From CAWCBH01 sp963793785 (lineage in GTDB: Bacteria; Actinomycetota; Thermoleophilia; Solirubrobacterales; 70-9), in the NCBI GenBank assembly GCA_963793785.1, contig CAWCBH010000003.1, positions 558,001 through 622,000 on the forward strand: a DNA stretch of 64,000 bases. The letters run 5' to 3'. The position numbers and the translations under genes are program-made. Below are positions 53,801-63,219 of the stretch, in pieces (position 1 is the stretch's first letter; the number at the start of each line of letters is the position of its first letter). The notes under the pieces are model-generated. The model ran no database searches. It had not been told where the DNA came from and was given only the letters and a program-made list of their open reading frames with translations.

Positions 53801-54335
53801 GGGCGGCGAAGACAAGCTCGCGAAGGCCGTCCACCCGGTAGGCGGCGACCGTGGTGATCCGCTCCGGATCGTCCTCGCGCTCGAGGAACTCCTCCAGCGC
53901 CCCGTCGAAGGCGGTCCGGGCGGCCCGCTCGGCCTCGGCGCGCTCGAGGACGCGGAACCCGGGGTCGATGCCGGCCGCGACCGGGTGCGAGGCGAGCAGG
54001 CGGCGGCAGAAACCGTGGATCGTCGTCACCCAGGCGCCGCCGAATCCGGACAGGTGGCCGGCCAGCCGTTCCGCGTCGCCGGCGTTCGAGGCAGCCCGGG
54101 CCCGCCGGCCCAGCTCGCGCCGGATCCGCTCGCGCAGCTGCGCCGCCGCCTTGTCGGTGAACGTGAAGGCGAGGATCTCGTCGGGTGCGAGGCGGTCGGC
54201 CTCGATCAGCTCGCAATAGCGGTCGACCAGCACCCCTGTCTTCCCGGTGCCCGCGCCGGCCTCCAGCAGGACGTCCTCGCCGCGGCTGGAGATCGCCTCC
54301 GCCTGCTCCGGCGTCGCCACCCGGCCCTCGCTCAT
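50841..54335 (-). CDS. AddA/UvrD-type helicase-nuclease
   Basis: A 1164-residue protein. Helicase: Q motif TPEQAEAISSRG, Walker A LLEAGAGTGKTGVLVDRY, ILVDEFQDTNALQ, LVGDEFQSIYGFRHADLEV, MTVHNAKGLEFGVVAVPDL and LFYVAATRARRRLI. C-terminal RecB-type nuclease: RGSIDLLAEVQGRPPLVIDYKTDR has the D...E/Q...DYK centre, and cysteines in LCHDCPARRRLCPS may bind an Fe-S cluster. Repairs double-strand breaks together with the upstream gene product, whose stop overlaps its ATG by 4 bases (ATGA). Confidence 0.92.
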   Translation of the reverse strand: MSEGRVATPEQAEAISSRGEDVLLEAGAGTGKTGVLVDRYCELIEADRLAPDEILAFTFTDKAAAQLRERIRRELGRRARAASNAGDAERLAGHLSGFGGAWVTTIHGFCRRLLASHPVAAGIDPGFRVLERAEAERAARTAFDGALEEFLEREDDPERITTVAAYRVDGLRELVFAAHEELRSRGVAEPALPQPPPNDPGAALAELEACATAAAEERSNPKVTRARELAAARETAWPEIDELLAQAFNAREGTRGACAAAIRHAAAELGARLGGERAYGHAAELVRLFSARFAAVKARRSGLDFEDLQLLAVGLLRDSAPVREAYRGRFAHILVDEFQDTNALQLKLVEVLRGPRTRLFLVGDEFQSIYGFRHADLEVFRRRRRELESDPGSRVLPLSGNFRSDPQIVAAANRFGADLIGEGFRKLTVGSEPDPDDRGEDGPRVEMLLTGRAGWEDQELELAVDDTTAPRYVAEARFLAWRLRELADQGVPRGEMVLLLRAFTRVDAFEEALERAGLRPYVVGGRGYWSQQQVEDVRNLLAVLANPLDDEPLLGALSSPACGVSPDTLWLLRRARGERRPLWPALRRALGAGDAELEEPEWLQQIGAEDTERLAAFHAEVLALREVGTRAGLEELTERVVTETGYDLAALSRRSGQLRMANIRKLMRLAREFERREGRDLRGFLDFLEFRGAEDDEAAAATETEDHDGVRVMTVHNAKGLEFGVVAVPDLDRPLLSGGRDPLLWLGRDHGEPRVGMRYNRLGGRSVTIYDFDALREEAMERDSAEALRLFYVAATRARRRLILSGVAPARVPDPPEPGTSVMARLLGSLGLEQAPDGARIRLDPPQPRPGLDAAFAAPELELRRNEPSPERAAELVRAASAPAPPPPLGKGPPPISSHPAPAAPVRPLSYSALSAYERCGYRFYAERILGLNPRSGGGDNGATREERFGFGRTVHTLLEWSAARRWATPEERLTRRLLEAEGVETDPATVERALAMVSGWTASRLCTELAAEQSSLRAELPLLLALGGAVVRGSIDLLAEVQGRPPLVIDYKTDRLGEATPAERAVGYEIQRRLYAVATAAATGAEVVRVAYVFLERPGEPVVEELDAAAIAAARADLEATVARIGAGEFEVTATPDWPLCHDCPARRRLCPSPAAPPQDGRR

Positions 54336-57300
54336 CCCTCTTCCTCCTCGGGATCGGGCTCGGCGATGACGCCGCGCTCGCGGCGGCAGATCGGGGCGTA
54401 GGTGCAGAACTTGGGGCACTTGCCGCCGATCGGGTTGCGCGCGATTGCGCCGGCCCGCGTCCGCGCGACCAGCTCGCCGGCCCACCCCTTCGTCTGCTCG
54501 AGGACCTCCTCGAAGCGATCGTCGTCGACGACGTCGGTCCTGACCAGGCTGATGCCGGCCAGCGCCCCCTCGGACTCGGCGTCGCGGGCGAGGCCGCGCC
54601 CGCGCGGGTCCGACGTTGCCCGCAGCGGCTGGTACAGGCCGCCCGCCACATCGAGCCCCCAGAGCTCGCGCAGCGCCAGCATGTAAAGCGGCAGCTGCAA
54701 CAGCCCCTCGTCGGTGAACTTCTTCTGGCCCTTGACCTCGCGCGCCATCTTGTAGTCGTGCAGGAGGGCGGCGCCGGCCCCGGTGTCGACCCGGTCGATC
54801 CGGCCGTGCAGGAGCCAGCCGCCGAGGTCGAGCGGGGGCCTCTCGTCCTCCTCGCCGTCGCCGAACGAGGCCTCGAGCAGGGCCGGCTCCAGGACCGCCG
54901 GCCGCTCCGCCTCGCGCCCGAGGAAGGCGGCGAGCAATCGCTCGACCCGGCGGCGGATCGCGAGGTCGGCGGGGTGGGAGGGGGAGAGGCCGGCCTCCTG
55001 TACGGCCTCCGCGACCAGCTCCGTCCCCCGCTCGGTCCAGAGCGGAAGCGATTCCGGCCGCGGCAGCGGTTCGCCGCCGGGACGCTCGCGGTAGAGCGTC
55101 TCCAGAACCGAGTGCACGACGCTGCCCTGGACGAGGGGCTCGGGGCGGGGGCCGAGCGGTTCGGGCCGCAGCTCGTGGTCGACGAACCAGCGGTACGAGC
55201 ACGTCGCGACTCCTTCCAGGGTCGTGCCCCCGTATTCGCGGCGGGCGGTGAGCGCCTCGATCACAGCCGGCTCGCGCAGCGGCCCGGGATTGCGGGTCCG
55301 CTCCTCGGCGGCGAAGGCGGATTCGAGGCGGACGGCGATCCGGACCGCCGCCTCGGGCTCGGCACCGAGCGCGGCAAGCTCCTCCGCCGGGGCCACCGCC
55401 CCGTTCGCCGCCCCTCGGCGGGCCGCCAGCGAGCGGGCCAGCTCGTCCTCGCTGGGGGCGCAGGCGGGCTCGAAGACGACGGCGCCGAGGCCGCGAGCGC
55501 TGGTCAGCCTCTCGGCGAGATGGTCCGGCTCGTCGGGGTCCTCGGGAGGCGGCGGGTCGAGCAGGGCGCGGACGTCGTCGAGCAGCGGCGACGGCTGTTC
55601 GGCGGCGCCCGACTCGTCGCTGTCGCGCCAGGAGAGCGTCAGGGTCCGGATCGGCAGCGAGAGACAGGAGTAGAAGAGATAGCGCTCCTCGGCTTCGGTC
55701 TCGGCGCGGGCGCGCAGGCCGACGGCGCCACGCTGCTCGTCGGTCAGGAAGGGGCTGCCTGAGTCGTGGCGAGGGAACTCGCCGTCTTGGAGCGAGGCGA
55801 CGAAGACGTGGTCGAAGCGGCCGGCGCGGAGGCGATAGGGAGAGGCGATCCGGACCCGGTTCTCGGCCGGCCCGCGCCAGAGCGGCAGCGTCAGCTCCTC
55901 GACGATCCCGATCAGCTCCTCGGGATCCGGCCCGGGGGCGTCGAGCTCGGCCAGCTCCTCGGCGGCGGCCGCGATCGCGTTGCCCGCCCGCAGTTCGAGC
56001 GCCGGACCGCCGCCGGGAACCTTGCCGCGGGTCTCGTCGTGGGCCAGCGGCCACTCGGCGATGTCGCGAGCGATCTCGGCGACCAGGCGCAGCAGCGGCG
56101 CCGGCTGGTCTGCCGCGGCGCGCAACGCCTCGAGGTCGCGGATGCCCTCCTTGTTCGACTCGGCCCAGGCGGCGGCCGCCTCCTCGGCGCCGCGCAGTCG
56201 CCCGCGCATGATCGCCCGCTCGAGCCAGTCGACCGACGACGGGGACGCCCGCCGCGGTCCCCGCAGGTGGCGGAGCAGATCGGCTGCGGTGCCGTCGCCG
56301 AAGGCCGCCTGCAAAAGCGCCAGCAGGCTGTCGCCGGTGGCAGTCGCGACCACCGGGAGGTCGGCCTCGATCGCGACCGGAACGCCGGCGGCTTCTAGGA
56401 CACGGCCGAGCAGCCGGCCGCGGCCTGCAGGGTCGCGCATCGCGACCACGATCCGGCCGGCCTCGGCGCCGGCGGCGAGCAGCCGCGCGATCTCGCCGGC
56501 CACCGCCTCCGCCTCGCCCCGCTCGCCGGCCGAGCGCAGGAAGACGAGGCTGCCGTCGGGGGCTGTACGGGGCGCGTCGGGCTCGGCGAAACCGCGCTCG
56601 AGCATGAACAGGAGCGGGCTCTCGGTGTGCTCGGGCTCGGGGGTGACGGCCTCCTCGCTGACCCCGGCCGCGGCACCAACCGCTCGCAGCTCGGCGAGCA
56701 GCGTCGCCCGGGCGACGAGCGCGGCGCGATCCTCGTAGGTGACGGCGACGGTCACCTCGGCGGCCGCAGCGAGGGCGCCGACCATCTCGAGCTGCTCGGC
56801 GGTGAGGTCGTCGAAGCCGTAGATCAGGGTCGGTCGCCCCCCCCATCCCTGTGGGTCGCGGCGAACAGCGTCGAGCGCCATCGAAGCGACGAGGTGGCTG
56901 TCGCCGCGCCCGCTGGCGTCGCGGAGCTCGAGGTAGGCGGCGTAGAGCGCCGCCAGCTCCTCGAGGTAGGCGGATTCCTCGAGCCCGCGGGCACCCTCGC
57001 TCACCGAATCGGGATCGAGCCCGGCCGCCTGCAGCTCGTCGATCAGGCGCAGCGCCGCGGCGGCGAAGCCGGGCCGCCGGGCGGAGCGAGCAAGGATCCG
57101 CGGAGACGAGCGCCGCACCCCGACCGCGGCCAGGCGCTGGCGCTGGGCCTCGCTGAGGGCCGGCGGCGGTACTTCGCCGCCGGCCCGCGCCGCCTCCTCG
57201 AACAGGCCGTTGAAGTTGGTGATCGTGCCTCCGAGGAGCGCTCCGGAGGCTGTGCTGAACTCGCGCTCGAAGCCGAAGACGTCGTCGAGGGTTGGCACCA

Positions 57301-57430
57301 CCAGCACCGGATCGCGCTCCAGCGCCGCCGCAAATCGCTCCCGGATCATCCCCGCCCGCCCCGAGTTCGGGGGGCCGTGAACGATGCTCAGCGCCAACTG
57401 TCCGCCCGTCCTCTCACCGCTTCCCAGCAT
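54332..57430 (-). CDS. AddB-like inactivated helicase with PD-(D/E)XK nuclease
   Basis: A 1032-residue partner of AddA. The N-terminal Walker A is degenerate (SIVHGPPNSGRAGMIRER, no P-loop Lys), so it should not hydrolyse ATP. The middle keeps helicase-like segments (FDHVFVASLQDGEFPRHDS). The C-terminal nuclease has GRIDRVDTGAGAALLHDYKM and an Fe-S set with Cys in ATCSYRWFVDHEL and in GGKCPKFCTYAPICRRERG. Fits AddAB/AdnAB-type resection enzymes. First gene of the operon addB-addA-SnoaL. Confidence 0.88.
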   Translation of the reverse strand: MLGSGERTGGQLALSIVHGPPNSGRAGMIRERFAAALERDPVLVVPTLDDVFGFEREFSTASGALLGGTITNFNGLFEEAARAGGEVPPPALSEAQRQRLAAVGVRRSSPRILARSARRPGFAAAALRLIDELQAAGLDPDSVSEGARGLEESAYLEELAALYAAYLELRDASGRGDSHLVASMALDAVRRDPQGWGGRPTLIYGFDDLTAEQLEMVGALAAAAEVTVAVTYEDRAALVARATLLAELRAVGAAAGVSEEAVTPEPEHTESPLLFMLERGFAEPDAPRTAPDGSLVFLRSAGERGEAEAVAGEIARLLAAGAEAGRIVVAMRDPAGRGRLLGRVLEAAGVPVAIEADLPVVATATGDSLLALLQAAFGDGTAADLLRHLRGPRRASPSSVDWLERAIMRGRLRGAEEAAAAWAESNKEGIRDLEALRAAADQPAPLLRLVAEIARDIAEWPLAHDETRGKVPGGGPALELRAGNAIAAAAEELAELDAPGPDPEELIGIVEELTLPLWRGPAENRVRIASPYRLRAGRFDHVFVASLQDGEFPRHDSGSPFLTDEQRGAVGLRARAETEAEERYLFYSCLSLPIRTLTLSWRDSDESGAAEQPSPLLDDVRALLDPPPPEDPDEPDHLAERLTSARGLGAVVFEPACAPSEDELARSLAARRGAANGAVAPAEELAALGAEPEAAVRIAVRLESAFAAEERTRNPGPLREPAVIEALTARREYGGTTLEGVATCSYRWFVDHELRPEPLGPRPEPLVQGSVVHSVLETLYRERPGGEPLPRPESLPLWTERGTELVAEAVQEAGLSPSHPADLAIRRRVERLLAAFLGREAERPAVLEPALLEASFGDGEEDERPPLDLGGWLLHGRIDRVDTGAGAALLHDYKMAREVKGQKKFTDEGLLQLPLYMLALRELWGLDVAGGLYQPLRATSDPRGRGLARDAESEGALAGISLVRTDVVDDDRFEEVLEQTKGWAGELVARTRAGAIARNPIGGKCPKFCTYAPICRRERGVIAEPDPEEEEG

Positions 57431-57519
57431 AGGGTCGGTCGCGGCCCCAGTTCGCTGACGGCGGAGCAGCTCGGGGGGTCGCTTTGGCGTCGTCTGCCAC
57501 CTCTATCGTGGCGCCCGAG

Positions 57520-57975
57520 ATGGCACTCTGCTTCGTAGATCCCGCCGACGCGATTCGCGCGATCGGCGATTCCGTTGGCCGCGAGGCGCGCCGCCAGCTG
57601 CTCGGCGAAGCCGTCCGCGCCTGGGTCGATGAGATCCCCGACGACGAGCTGGAGACCCACTACGCGAAGGCGCTCGCCGAGCTCGACGAGCACGATCTCT
57701 CGATGCTCGCCGCCTGGCACGGCTCGATGGACGTCGGCCAGCCGTTGCCGAATCGCGACTTCCTGATGGGCGCCTTCCCCTCCCTGGGCGTGAATCGGCG
57801 CGAGGCGCTGAAGCTCGCCGCCGGTTTTCGCGGCGAGGAAGCGGTCGACGCCGGTGTCACCGAGGAGCGAGCGCTGGAGACGGTGCTGGAGTGGCTCTCG
57901 CCCCCGCGCCTGATGGAGCTCGCCGCCGAGGCGGTCGAGCTCTACGTCTGGGACCGGGCGGGCTCAGACAACTAG
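57520..57975 (+). CDS. Hypothetical helical protein
   Basis: A 151-residue protein; ATG at 57520 (MALCFVDPADAI) is preferred to the TTG at 57484 because codons before it read as promoter. SVGREARRQLLGEAVRAWV, EIPDDELETHYAKALAELD and LAAGFRGEEAVDAGVTEER are helical; no motif recognised. Stop in a CTAG shared with the convergent glycosyltransferase-like gene. Confidence 0.6.
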   Translation: MALCFVDPADAIRAIGDSVGREARRQLLGEAVRAWVDEIPDDELETHYAKALAELDEHDLSMLAAWHGSMDVGQPLPNRDFLMGAFPSLGVNRREALKLAAGFRGEEAVDAGVTEERALETVLEWLSPPRLMELAAEAVELYVWDRAGSDN

Positions 57976-58724
57976 TCGCGCGCTCGGAGCCCCAGCTCCC
58001 TCATCAGCGCCGACATCTGCGCCAGGTGGGGCTGGCACCACTCGAGCCCGGCCGCCGGCGGCCGGTCGTAGAGCCCCTGGAAGCGGCGAAACTTGCGGAT
58101 CAGCTGGGCGCGGCTCATCGATTGCTTGCGGAAGCGAAGGCTGGTCTGAGAGGCGAGGGTCCGATTGGCGACGCTGAGGCGCCGGTCGATCGTCTTCGGG
58201 CTCTTCCCGGTGGGTTCCTCGATCTCGCGGTCGAACCACTGGCTTGCCAGCAAGTGGTGGGACAGCAGCAGCGGCGTCCGCACCCCCTCCTCCTTGACCA
58301 GCGCATAGTTGTTCGTCGTGCAGGTGAAGGTCGGTGCGGGCCAGGGCAGCAGGCGGCGGCCGAAGAGCCTCGGGCCGATCCCCCTCGGTGGCTCGATCCA
58401 GCTGCTCGGCCAGCGGTAGCCGGCCGCGCGAGGATCGAGCTCGCTGCTCAGAACCCGGCCCGCATCGGGCGAGAACCAGTCGTCGTCGTCGACGGGTAGC
58501 ACCAAGGCGCCGTCGGGGATCTCCTCCCAATCGGCGCAGACAGCGCCCTCCACGCGGTCGTGGTTCAGTCGAGCGATCCTCCGAAGCTGGGCACGGAAGG
58601 CGTGGAAGCTGAGGTTGAAGGTCGCGTTCCAGAGGTCGACACGGGGCTGGAAGCGGGGCACAACGGGCTCTTCGGCATCCCAGTCGAGCGTCGGCCGCAG
58701 CCAGATGTAGACCGGCTCGGTCAA
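57972..58724 (-). CDS. Glycosyltransferase-like protein
   Basis: A 250-residue protein from a TTG start overlapping the upstream HAD stop by 4 bases. GALVLPVDDDDWFSPDAGR has the acidic cluster of GT-A type transferases. PEWTGKSPKTIDRRLSV-like helical segments follow. The rest does not resemble a full GT2 domain, so a sugar-nucleotide-dependent function is tentative. No membrane helix. Confidence 0.55.
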   Translation of the reverse strand: MTEPVYIWLRPTLDWDAEEPVVPRFQPRVDLWNATFNLSFHAFRAQLRRIARLNHDRVEGAVCADWEEIPDGALVLPVDDDDWFSPDAGRVLSSELDPRAAGYRWPSSWIEPPRGIGPRLFGRRLLPWPAPTFTCTTNNYALVKEEGVRTPLLLSHHLLASQWFDREIEEPTGKSPKTIDRRLSVANRTLASQTSLRFRKQSMSRAQLIRKFRRFQGLYDRPPAAGLEWCQPHLAQMSALMRELGLRARD

Positions 58725-59377
58725 TCCTGCCGGGGATCGTCGCCAGCGCTCGCCAGCGCGTCGCGGATCTCCGCAATCGCCTGCTCGTTACCGCGAAAGT
58801 GCACGGCATTGAGGCCCAGCTCGCGGGCGCCCTCGCAGTTCTCGAGCACGTCGTCGACGAACAAACACTCCTCGGCCGGCATCTCCAGGCGGCCGAGCGT
58901 GATCTCGTAGATCTCGGGGTCTGGCTTGCGGCAGCCGACGAAAGCGGAGTCGACGACGAGCTCGAAGATCTCGTCCACAGGCAGCATCGAGCGCCAGAGC
59001 GATTCCCACTCGCGCACGTTGTTGGTCAGCAGCGCCATGCGGTAGCCGCGCTCGCGCAGGTCTCGCATCAGCTCGATCATCGGCGCGTTCGGCTGCAGGG
59101 CCTCGAAGTAGATCTCGCTGAAGCGGTGCATCTCCGGGCGATGGCCGAGCGCCGGCTCCAGCTCGTCGGCGATTCGCTCCAGGAATGCTGCCTCTGTCGT
59201 GCGGCCGCACTCGAGCTCGAATAGCGGGTGCCCGCCGTCGGAGGCGGCGATATCGCGCATCACCTGAGCGAGGGCCTCCATCGAGATCCCGGTCCGGTCC
59301 TGGAAGGCCATGAAGGATTGGATCAACGGAGTCGTGAGGACGCCGCCGAAGTCCGAGATCACCGCCCGGATGCTCAC
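58721..59377 (-). CDS. HAD-superfamily hydrolase
   Basis: A 218-residue HAD-IA protein: motif I VISDFGGVLTTP (DFGGV in place of DxDxT, as in the epoxide-hydrolase N-domain-like group), MALLTNNVREWESLW, FVGCRKPDPEIYEITLG with the catalytic lysine and LFVDDVLENCEGARELGL. The second motif-I aspartate is glycine, which suggests a phosphatase with altered specificity or no phosphatase activity. Cotranscribed with both neighbours. Confidence 0.85.
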   Translation of the reverse strand: MSIRAVISDFGGVLTTPLIQSFMAFQDRTGISMEALAQVMRDIAASDGGHPLFELECGRTTEAAFLERIADELEPALGHRPEMHRFSEIYFEALQPNAPMIELMRDLRERGYRMALLTNNVREWESLWRSMLPVDEIFELVVDSAFVGCRKPDPEIYEITLGRLEMPAEECLFVDDVLENCEGARELGLNAVHFRGNEQAIAEIRDALASAGDDPRQD

Positions 59378-60090
59378 CGGCCGGTGACGATCTCGTAGCG
59401 TCCGAGCCCGGGGCGGCCGTTCAGAGACCAGCTGAAGAAGGCGATCTCGGCCCGCCGCCCCTCCACCTCCAGGGTCGCGCCGGAGATGATCTTGCCGGCG
59501 CCGCGGATCGGCGCCGCACCCGTTGGGCTCAGCTCCAGGGTGGCCCGGCGGTGGCGCCCCTGCTCGTCGTATTCGGTCGAGATCAGGGCCTCGTCGAGGA
59601 ACTGTTCGCCTCCGGGGTTCGACAGCACGGCGCTGATCGACTCCTCGCCGTGGCCGGCGGCATCGTCGGGCCGGCAGGCGGAAAGGGCAAGCAGGCCGCC
59701 GTCGGCCAGCGCGACCGCGACCGAGCGCCTCACGCCACCGGCCGCGGAAGGCTGCTCGGAGATTTGCCGGCGGACGGCCAGACAGGCGATCTCGGTTTCG
59801 CCACCGCCTTCGCGCAGCGAGCCGAGCGCCCGGCAGACGGTCAGCTCCTCGGCCCCCGGGCAGGGGCCCTGAAGTCGTAACGGCTGCGCGATCGGGGTCA
59901 GCTCGACCTCGACGGTGACGTTGCCGAGTGCCAGTGAATGCACGCCGTCTTCGCCTGCGGAGGGGACTTCGGCGGCATCAGGATGCCCCGCGGCGATCAC
60001 CTCGCTGCCCTTGAAGACGATCGCTGCTCCGGCCGGATCGGCCGCGACGAGGACACCGCGATCGGCGTCTGCGAGGTCGAAGCCGCTCAC
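59374..60090 (-). CDS. Hypothetical protein
   Basis: About 238 residues from GTG 60090, which overlaps the fxsA stop in GTGA. GVLVAADPAGAAIVFKGSE, EVELTPIAQPLRLQGPCPG and FFSWSLNGRPGLGRYEIVT near the end. Beta-rich with two conserved-looking cysteines (GPCPG, TVCRAL). No family recognised. It ends 4 bases into the HAD gene, in an operon of four. Confidence 0.6.
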   Translation of the reverse strand: MSGFDLADADRGVLVAADPAGAAIVFKGSEVIAAGHPDAAEVPSAGEDGVHSLALGNVTVEVELTPIAQPLRLQGPCPGAEELTVCRALGSLREGGGETEIACLAVRRQISEQPSAAGGVRRSVAVALADGGLLALSACRPDDAAGHGEESISAVLSNPGGEQFLDEALISTEYDEQGRHRRATLELSPTGAAPIRGAGKIISGATLEVEGRRAEIAFFSWSLNGRPGLGRYEIVTGR

Positions 60091-60614
60091 GGCCTTCCGG
60101 GCGGGGGCAGCTCCCGCTCGTCCTCGTCGCCGGAAGCCCCGGGGCCGGTTACGTCCTGGGCGGTTCCCTCGTAGTCGTATGGACGATCTGACGCCGGCCC
60201 GCCCTGTCCCCGCATGCGCTCGTATCCCCACCTCGTCGTGCCGCCGACGAGCTTGAAGCGGCGGCCGAGGACCCGCCGCATCGCCCGGCGTACGACTGCC
60301 CTGGTCGGCGGGATCAACAGCAGCAGGCCGAAGATGTCGGTGATGAAGCCGGGCGTCAGCAGCAGGGTGCCGCCGATCGTGATCAGCAGCCCGTCGGCCA
60401 CCTCCCGACCCGGGAAGCGGCGCTGGTCGAGAGCCGCATTGAAGCGGTTCCAGGCCGCCCGCCCCTGCTGGCGCAGCAGCATCGCGCCCAGCAACGCGTC
60501 GGCGAGCAGGATCGCCAGGGTCGGGACCACGCCGATCGCCTCGCCGACCTGGATGATCACGTACAGCTCGACGACCGGGACGGCGATGAAGAGGACAAAC
60601 AGCAGCGGCGCCAC
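60087..60614 (-). CDS. FxsA-family membrane protein
   Basis: A 175-residue protein: LLFVLFIAVPVVELYVIIQ, GVVPTLAILLADALLGAML, ADGLLITIGGTLLLTPGFI and TDIFGLLLLIPPTRAVVRR fit the four membrane helices of FxsA, and a basic then acidic tail follows. FxsA in E. coli alleviates exclusion of phage T7 by F; its normal role is unknown. Confidence 0.87.
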   Translation of the reverse strand: MAPLLFVLFIAVPVVELYVIIQVGEAIGVVPTLAILLADALLGAMLLRQQGRAAWNRFNAALDQRRFPGREVADGLLITIGGTLLLTPGFITDIFGLLLLIPPTRAVVRRAMRRVLGRRFKLVGGTTRWGYERMRGQGGPASDRPYDYEGTAQDVTGPGASGDEDERELPPPGRP

Positions 60615-60625
60615 GGCCCCGGAAG

Positions 60626-63087
60626 TTACCTAGCGCAGGCCTCCCGGAGGTCGAGTCGCTTGCGCTGGCCGCGCTCGATGTAGACCTTGCTCCGCGCCAG
60701 GACCTGCTTGCCGCGCATGCAGGTCAGCGTCCAGCGCTCCTTGCGGGCGCGGGAAGGCGGGTCGGGGCCGCGGTAGGTGATCGTGCCGTCGTAGGGCTCG
60801 GTGGCCGCGAAGTTGGTCATCCGCACCACGTACTTCTGGCCCGGCCGCAGCGACGGCTCGGTGACCGTGGTCTCCTCGAAGTTTGTCGTCCCTTGCTGGG
60901 AGGCGCCGACGACCCGGGTGTCGCCTTCGGAGAGGCCGTCGCCGTTGGCATCGCGGAATATCTGCATGTCCCAGTCGCTGGTCGGCGCCGGCCAATCGAC
61001 CCGGATGCTCGCCTTCGCGTTGTCGATCCCCGCCCCCTGGGGAACCGTGAAGGGATGGTCGTTGAAGCAGCTGGCGTCCTCGGACTCGGCGTCGGCGCAG
61101 GGAGCGGCGCTCGGCCCGGCGGCGCCGGAGAAGCTTTCCGGCGGGCTCGGCTCGCCGGTTAAGCGCGCCCGGTCTTCTTGGCGACCAGCGGCCGGGTCGA
61201 AGGGTTGATGTGCCAGACGAAGCGGCCGTTGCCGGGCACCTTGATGGCGCTGAAGAGGCGATCCTTGATCCGGATCTCCTGCGAGGTCGGGCTTCGGAAG
61301 GACTTCGTCAGCCGCAGCGTCGCCCGCGGCGGCGCCTGGCCCTGGAGCACCGAGTGCCGCTTGGCGTTGGCGGTGTTGCGCAGCGCCAGCAGGAAGGCGG
61401 CGCGGTTGCCGCCGCCCTCTCCGGCGGCCTCGGTCTCACCGGTGTACTCGGCGACCATCTCCGCGAACGGGGGGTGGAAGTTGTTGGGCCCGATCTCGAA
61501 CGTGAATCCGAGCCCTCCGGTGACGCTGTAGCTCCAGTCCTCGGTCGTGCCGGTGGTGTCGTAGAGCTGGTAGCTGCGCTGGCTCGAGTAGCCGTTCTCG
61601 GCCGCCATCGCGTCGCCGAGCCGCTTGTAGACGCGCTCGTCGAACGGCGGCCCCTGGCTCTGCAGCCCGGGCGGGCGCAGGATCAGGTTGGAGAAGGTGT
61701 GGTTGGTGATCAGGGTCACGACCTGGCGGCGGGAGACGATCCGGCGCACGTTGCGCGTCTCCGGCTCCGAGAACGGGCCCGGGCCGAAGTAGTCCTGCGC
61801 GGTCGGATCATCGCTGGCCCCGGGTCCGCCCCAGAAGACGCCGTAGTTGCGATTCGGGTCGACGCCGGGCTCGGCGAGGCCACCGGAGGGCTGGGTGCAG
61901 CTGCCGGCCTCGGAGTCGTCGGCGAAGCGGCAGTTCTTGCGCCGGTACTCGTTCGGGTGCGAGACGATGTTGACCGTCTCCTGGGTGGCGTCGCCGCCGC
62001 GACCGCCGCCGGCGCCCTGCAGCTCGCCGGCTTCGCGCGAGGCGTTGAAGCCGTCCGGGTTGATGATCGGGACGACGATCGTCCGGGTGCGGCGGACGAG
62101 CTTGCGGAACGCGGGTCGCTTCGCCTTGAAGCCCTTGATCAGCTCGTATGCCCATTCCATCGTGTGCTCGGCGGAGGGCCACTCCCGCGCGTGGTGGGCG
62201 CCCATGATCAAAAACACCGGGCGACCGTCGCGGCGGCGCACGTTGGTCGCGATCTCGATCCCCTCGACCTTGCGGCCCTCATAGGTCTCGAGCGGCAGCG
62301 TGATCGGACGTACGAGCTTGCGGTTGGCCTTCGCCAGCGCCTTCAGCTCCTCGCCGTAGTCGAACAGCCGCCGGTAGGAGTCGCGGCCGCTGGGCAGAGC
62401 CGTCGGGCGCTGGGTAAGACGTGCGTAGCGGACGTCGGCGCGGCGGTTGCGGGCGTCGAGCGCCTGCAGGTCGGCGACCCGGGTCGAGTAGGTCAGCCCG
62501 GCGCCGGACAGCCTCGCCGCGTCGACCGGTCCGTGCAGGACCGCTTCGAGGAATCCGGGGCCGCCGTGCTCGGTGAGGTCGAGGCCCAGCGAGGTGGCGG
62601 TTTGCTCGACGGCCTTCGTGGGCGTGGAGATGCGGGCGATCGAGATCGGCGGCGTCGGCTGGTCGCGGTCCGCCGGGTTCCAGGAGATCTTCAAAGTGGC
62701 GTTCGAGGCGCCGCTGCGGCGGCAGGCCTGGACGAGCAGCCGCTCGCGCTCGAAGACGATCCCTGAGGCCAACTCGTCGGCGCCGGAATATGCCGAGCCT
62801 GAGATGAGGGCGCCGGTGTCGGCATCGAAGACGCCGAGGTCCCAGTCCCCCGAGGGAGCGCTGAGGCGGACGTTCATCCAGCCGAGCGTGGGGGAGGTGA
62901 GGGTGCGCGAGGCAGTTCCCGGCGCGCCGGTCAGCTCGCGCACCGTGCAATCGCGGTCGACGGCGCGGTCGACCGAAAGGGGCTCGGCGCCGGCGCCCGG
63001 GGCGGCGAGGGCGAGGGCCAGCGCCGAAGCAGCCAGCGCACACAGAAACCCCTGCACTCGCCGCGACCTACCCACTGAGTCCCGCAT
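60626..63087 (-). CDS. Secreted M14 zinc carboxypeptidase, one frame break
   Basis: ATG 63087 opens a signal peptide (VQGFLCALAASALALALAA), followed by a family-specific N-terminal domain. The M14 catalytic domain has the HxxE zinc site in GAHHAREWPSAEHTMEW, third zinc His in LITNHTFSNLILRPPG and the base Glu in FTFEIGPNNFHPPFAEM. The first frame stops at 61159, but the sequence just after it (LTGEPSPPESFSGAAG, then DWDMQIFRDANGDGLSEGD, KYVVRMTNFAATEPYDG) is a C-terminal domain with no start codon, so I join it across a break near 61161. This break needs one base added or two removed, unlike the others. Probably secreted, digests peptides. Confidence 0.75.
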
Positions 63088-63219
63088 CGACTTGGCCCTC
63101 CCAGGCTTCCTGTTCCCCGGCTCCGACAATCGACCTATACCCAATTCTAGGTAATCGGACACACCCCCGCGCCGCCATCTGATTCGGCCTCCGATCGCCG
63201 GCCCTCTACGATTGGGGCC

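Noticed and set aside
54336..56846. Long N-terminal extension of the AddA frame
   Set aside because: It lies over addB in another frame and is Arg/Ala/Gly-rich nonsense; AddA begins at the ATG 54335 with a proper Q motif.
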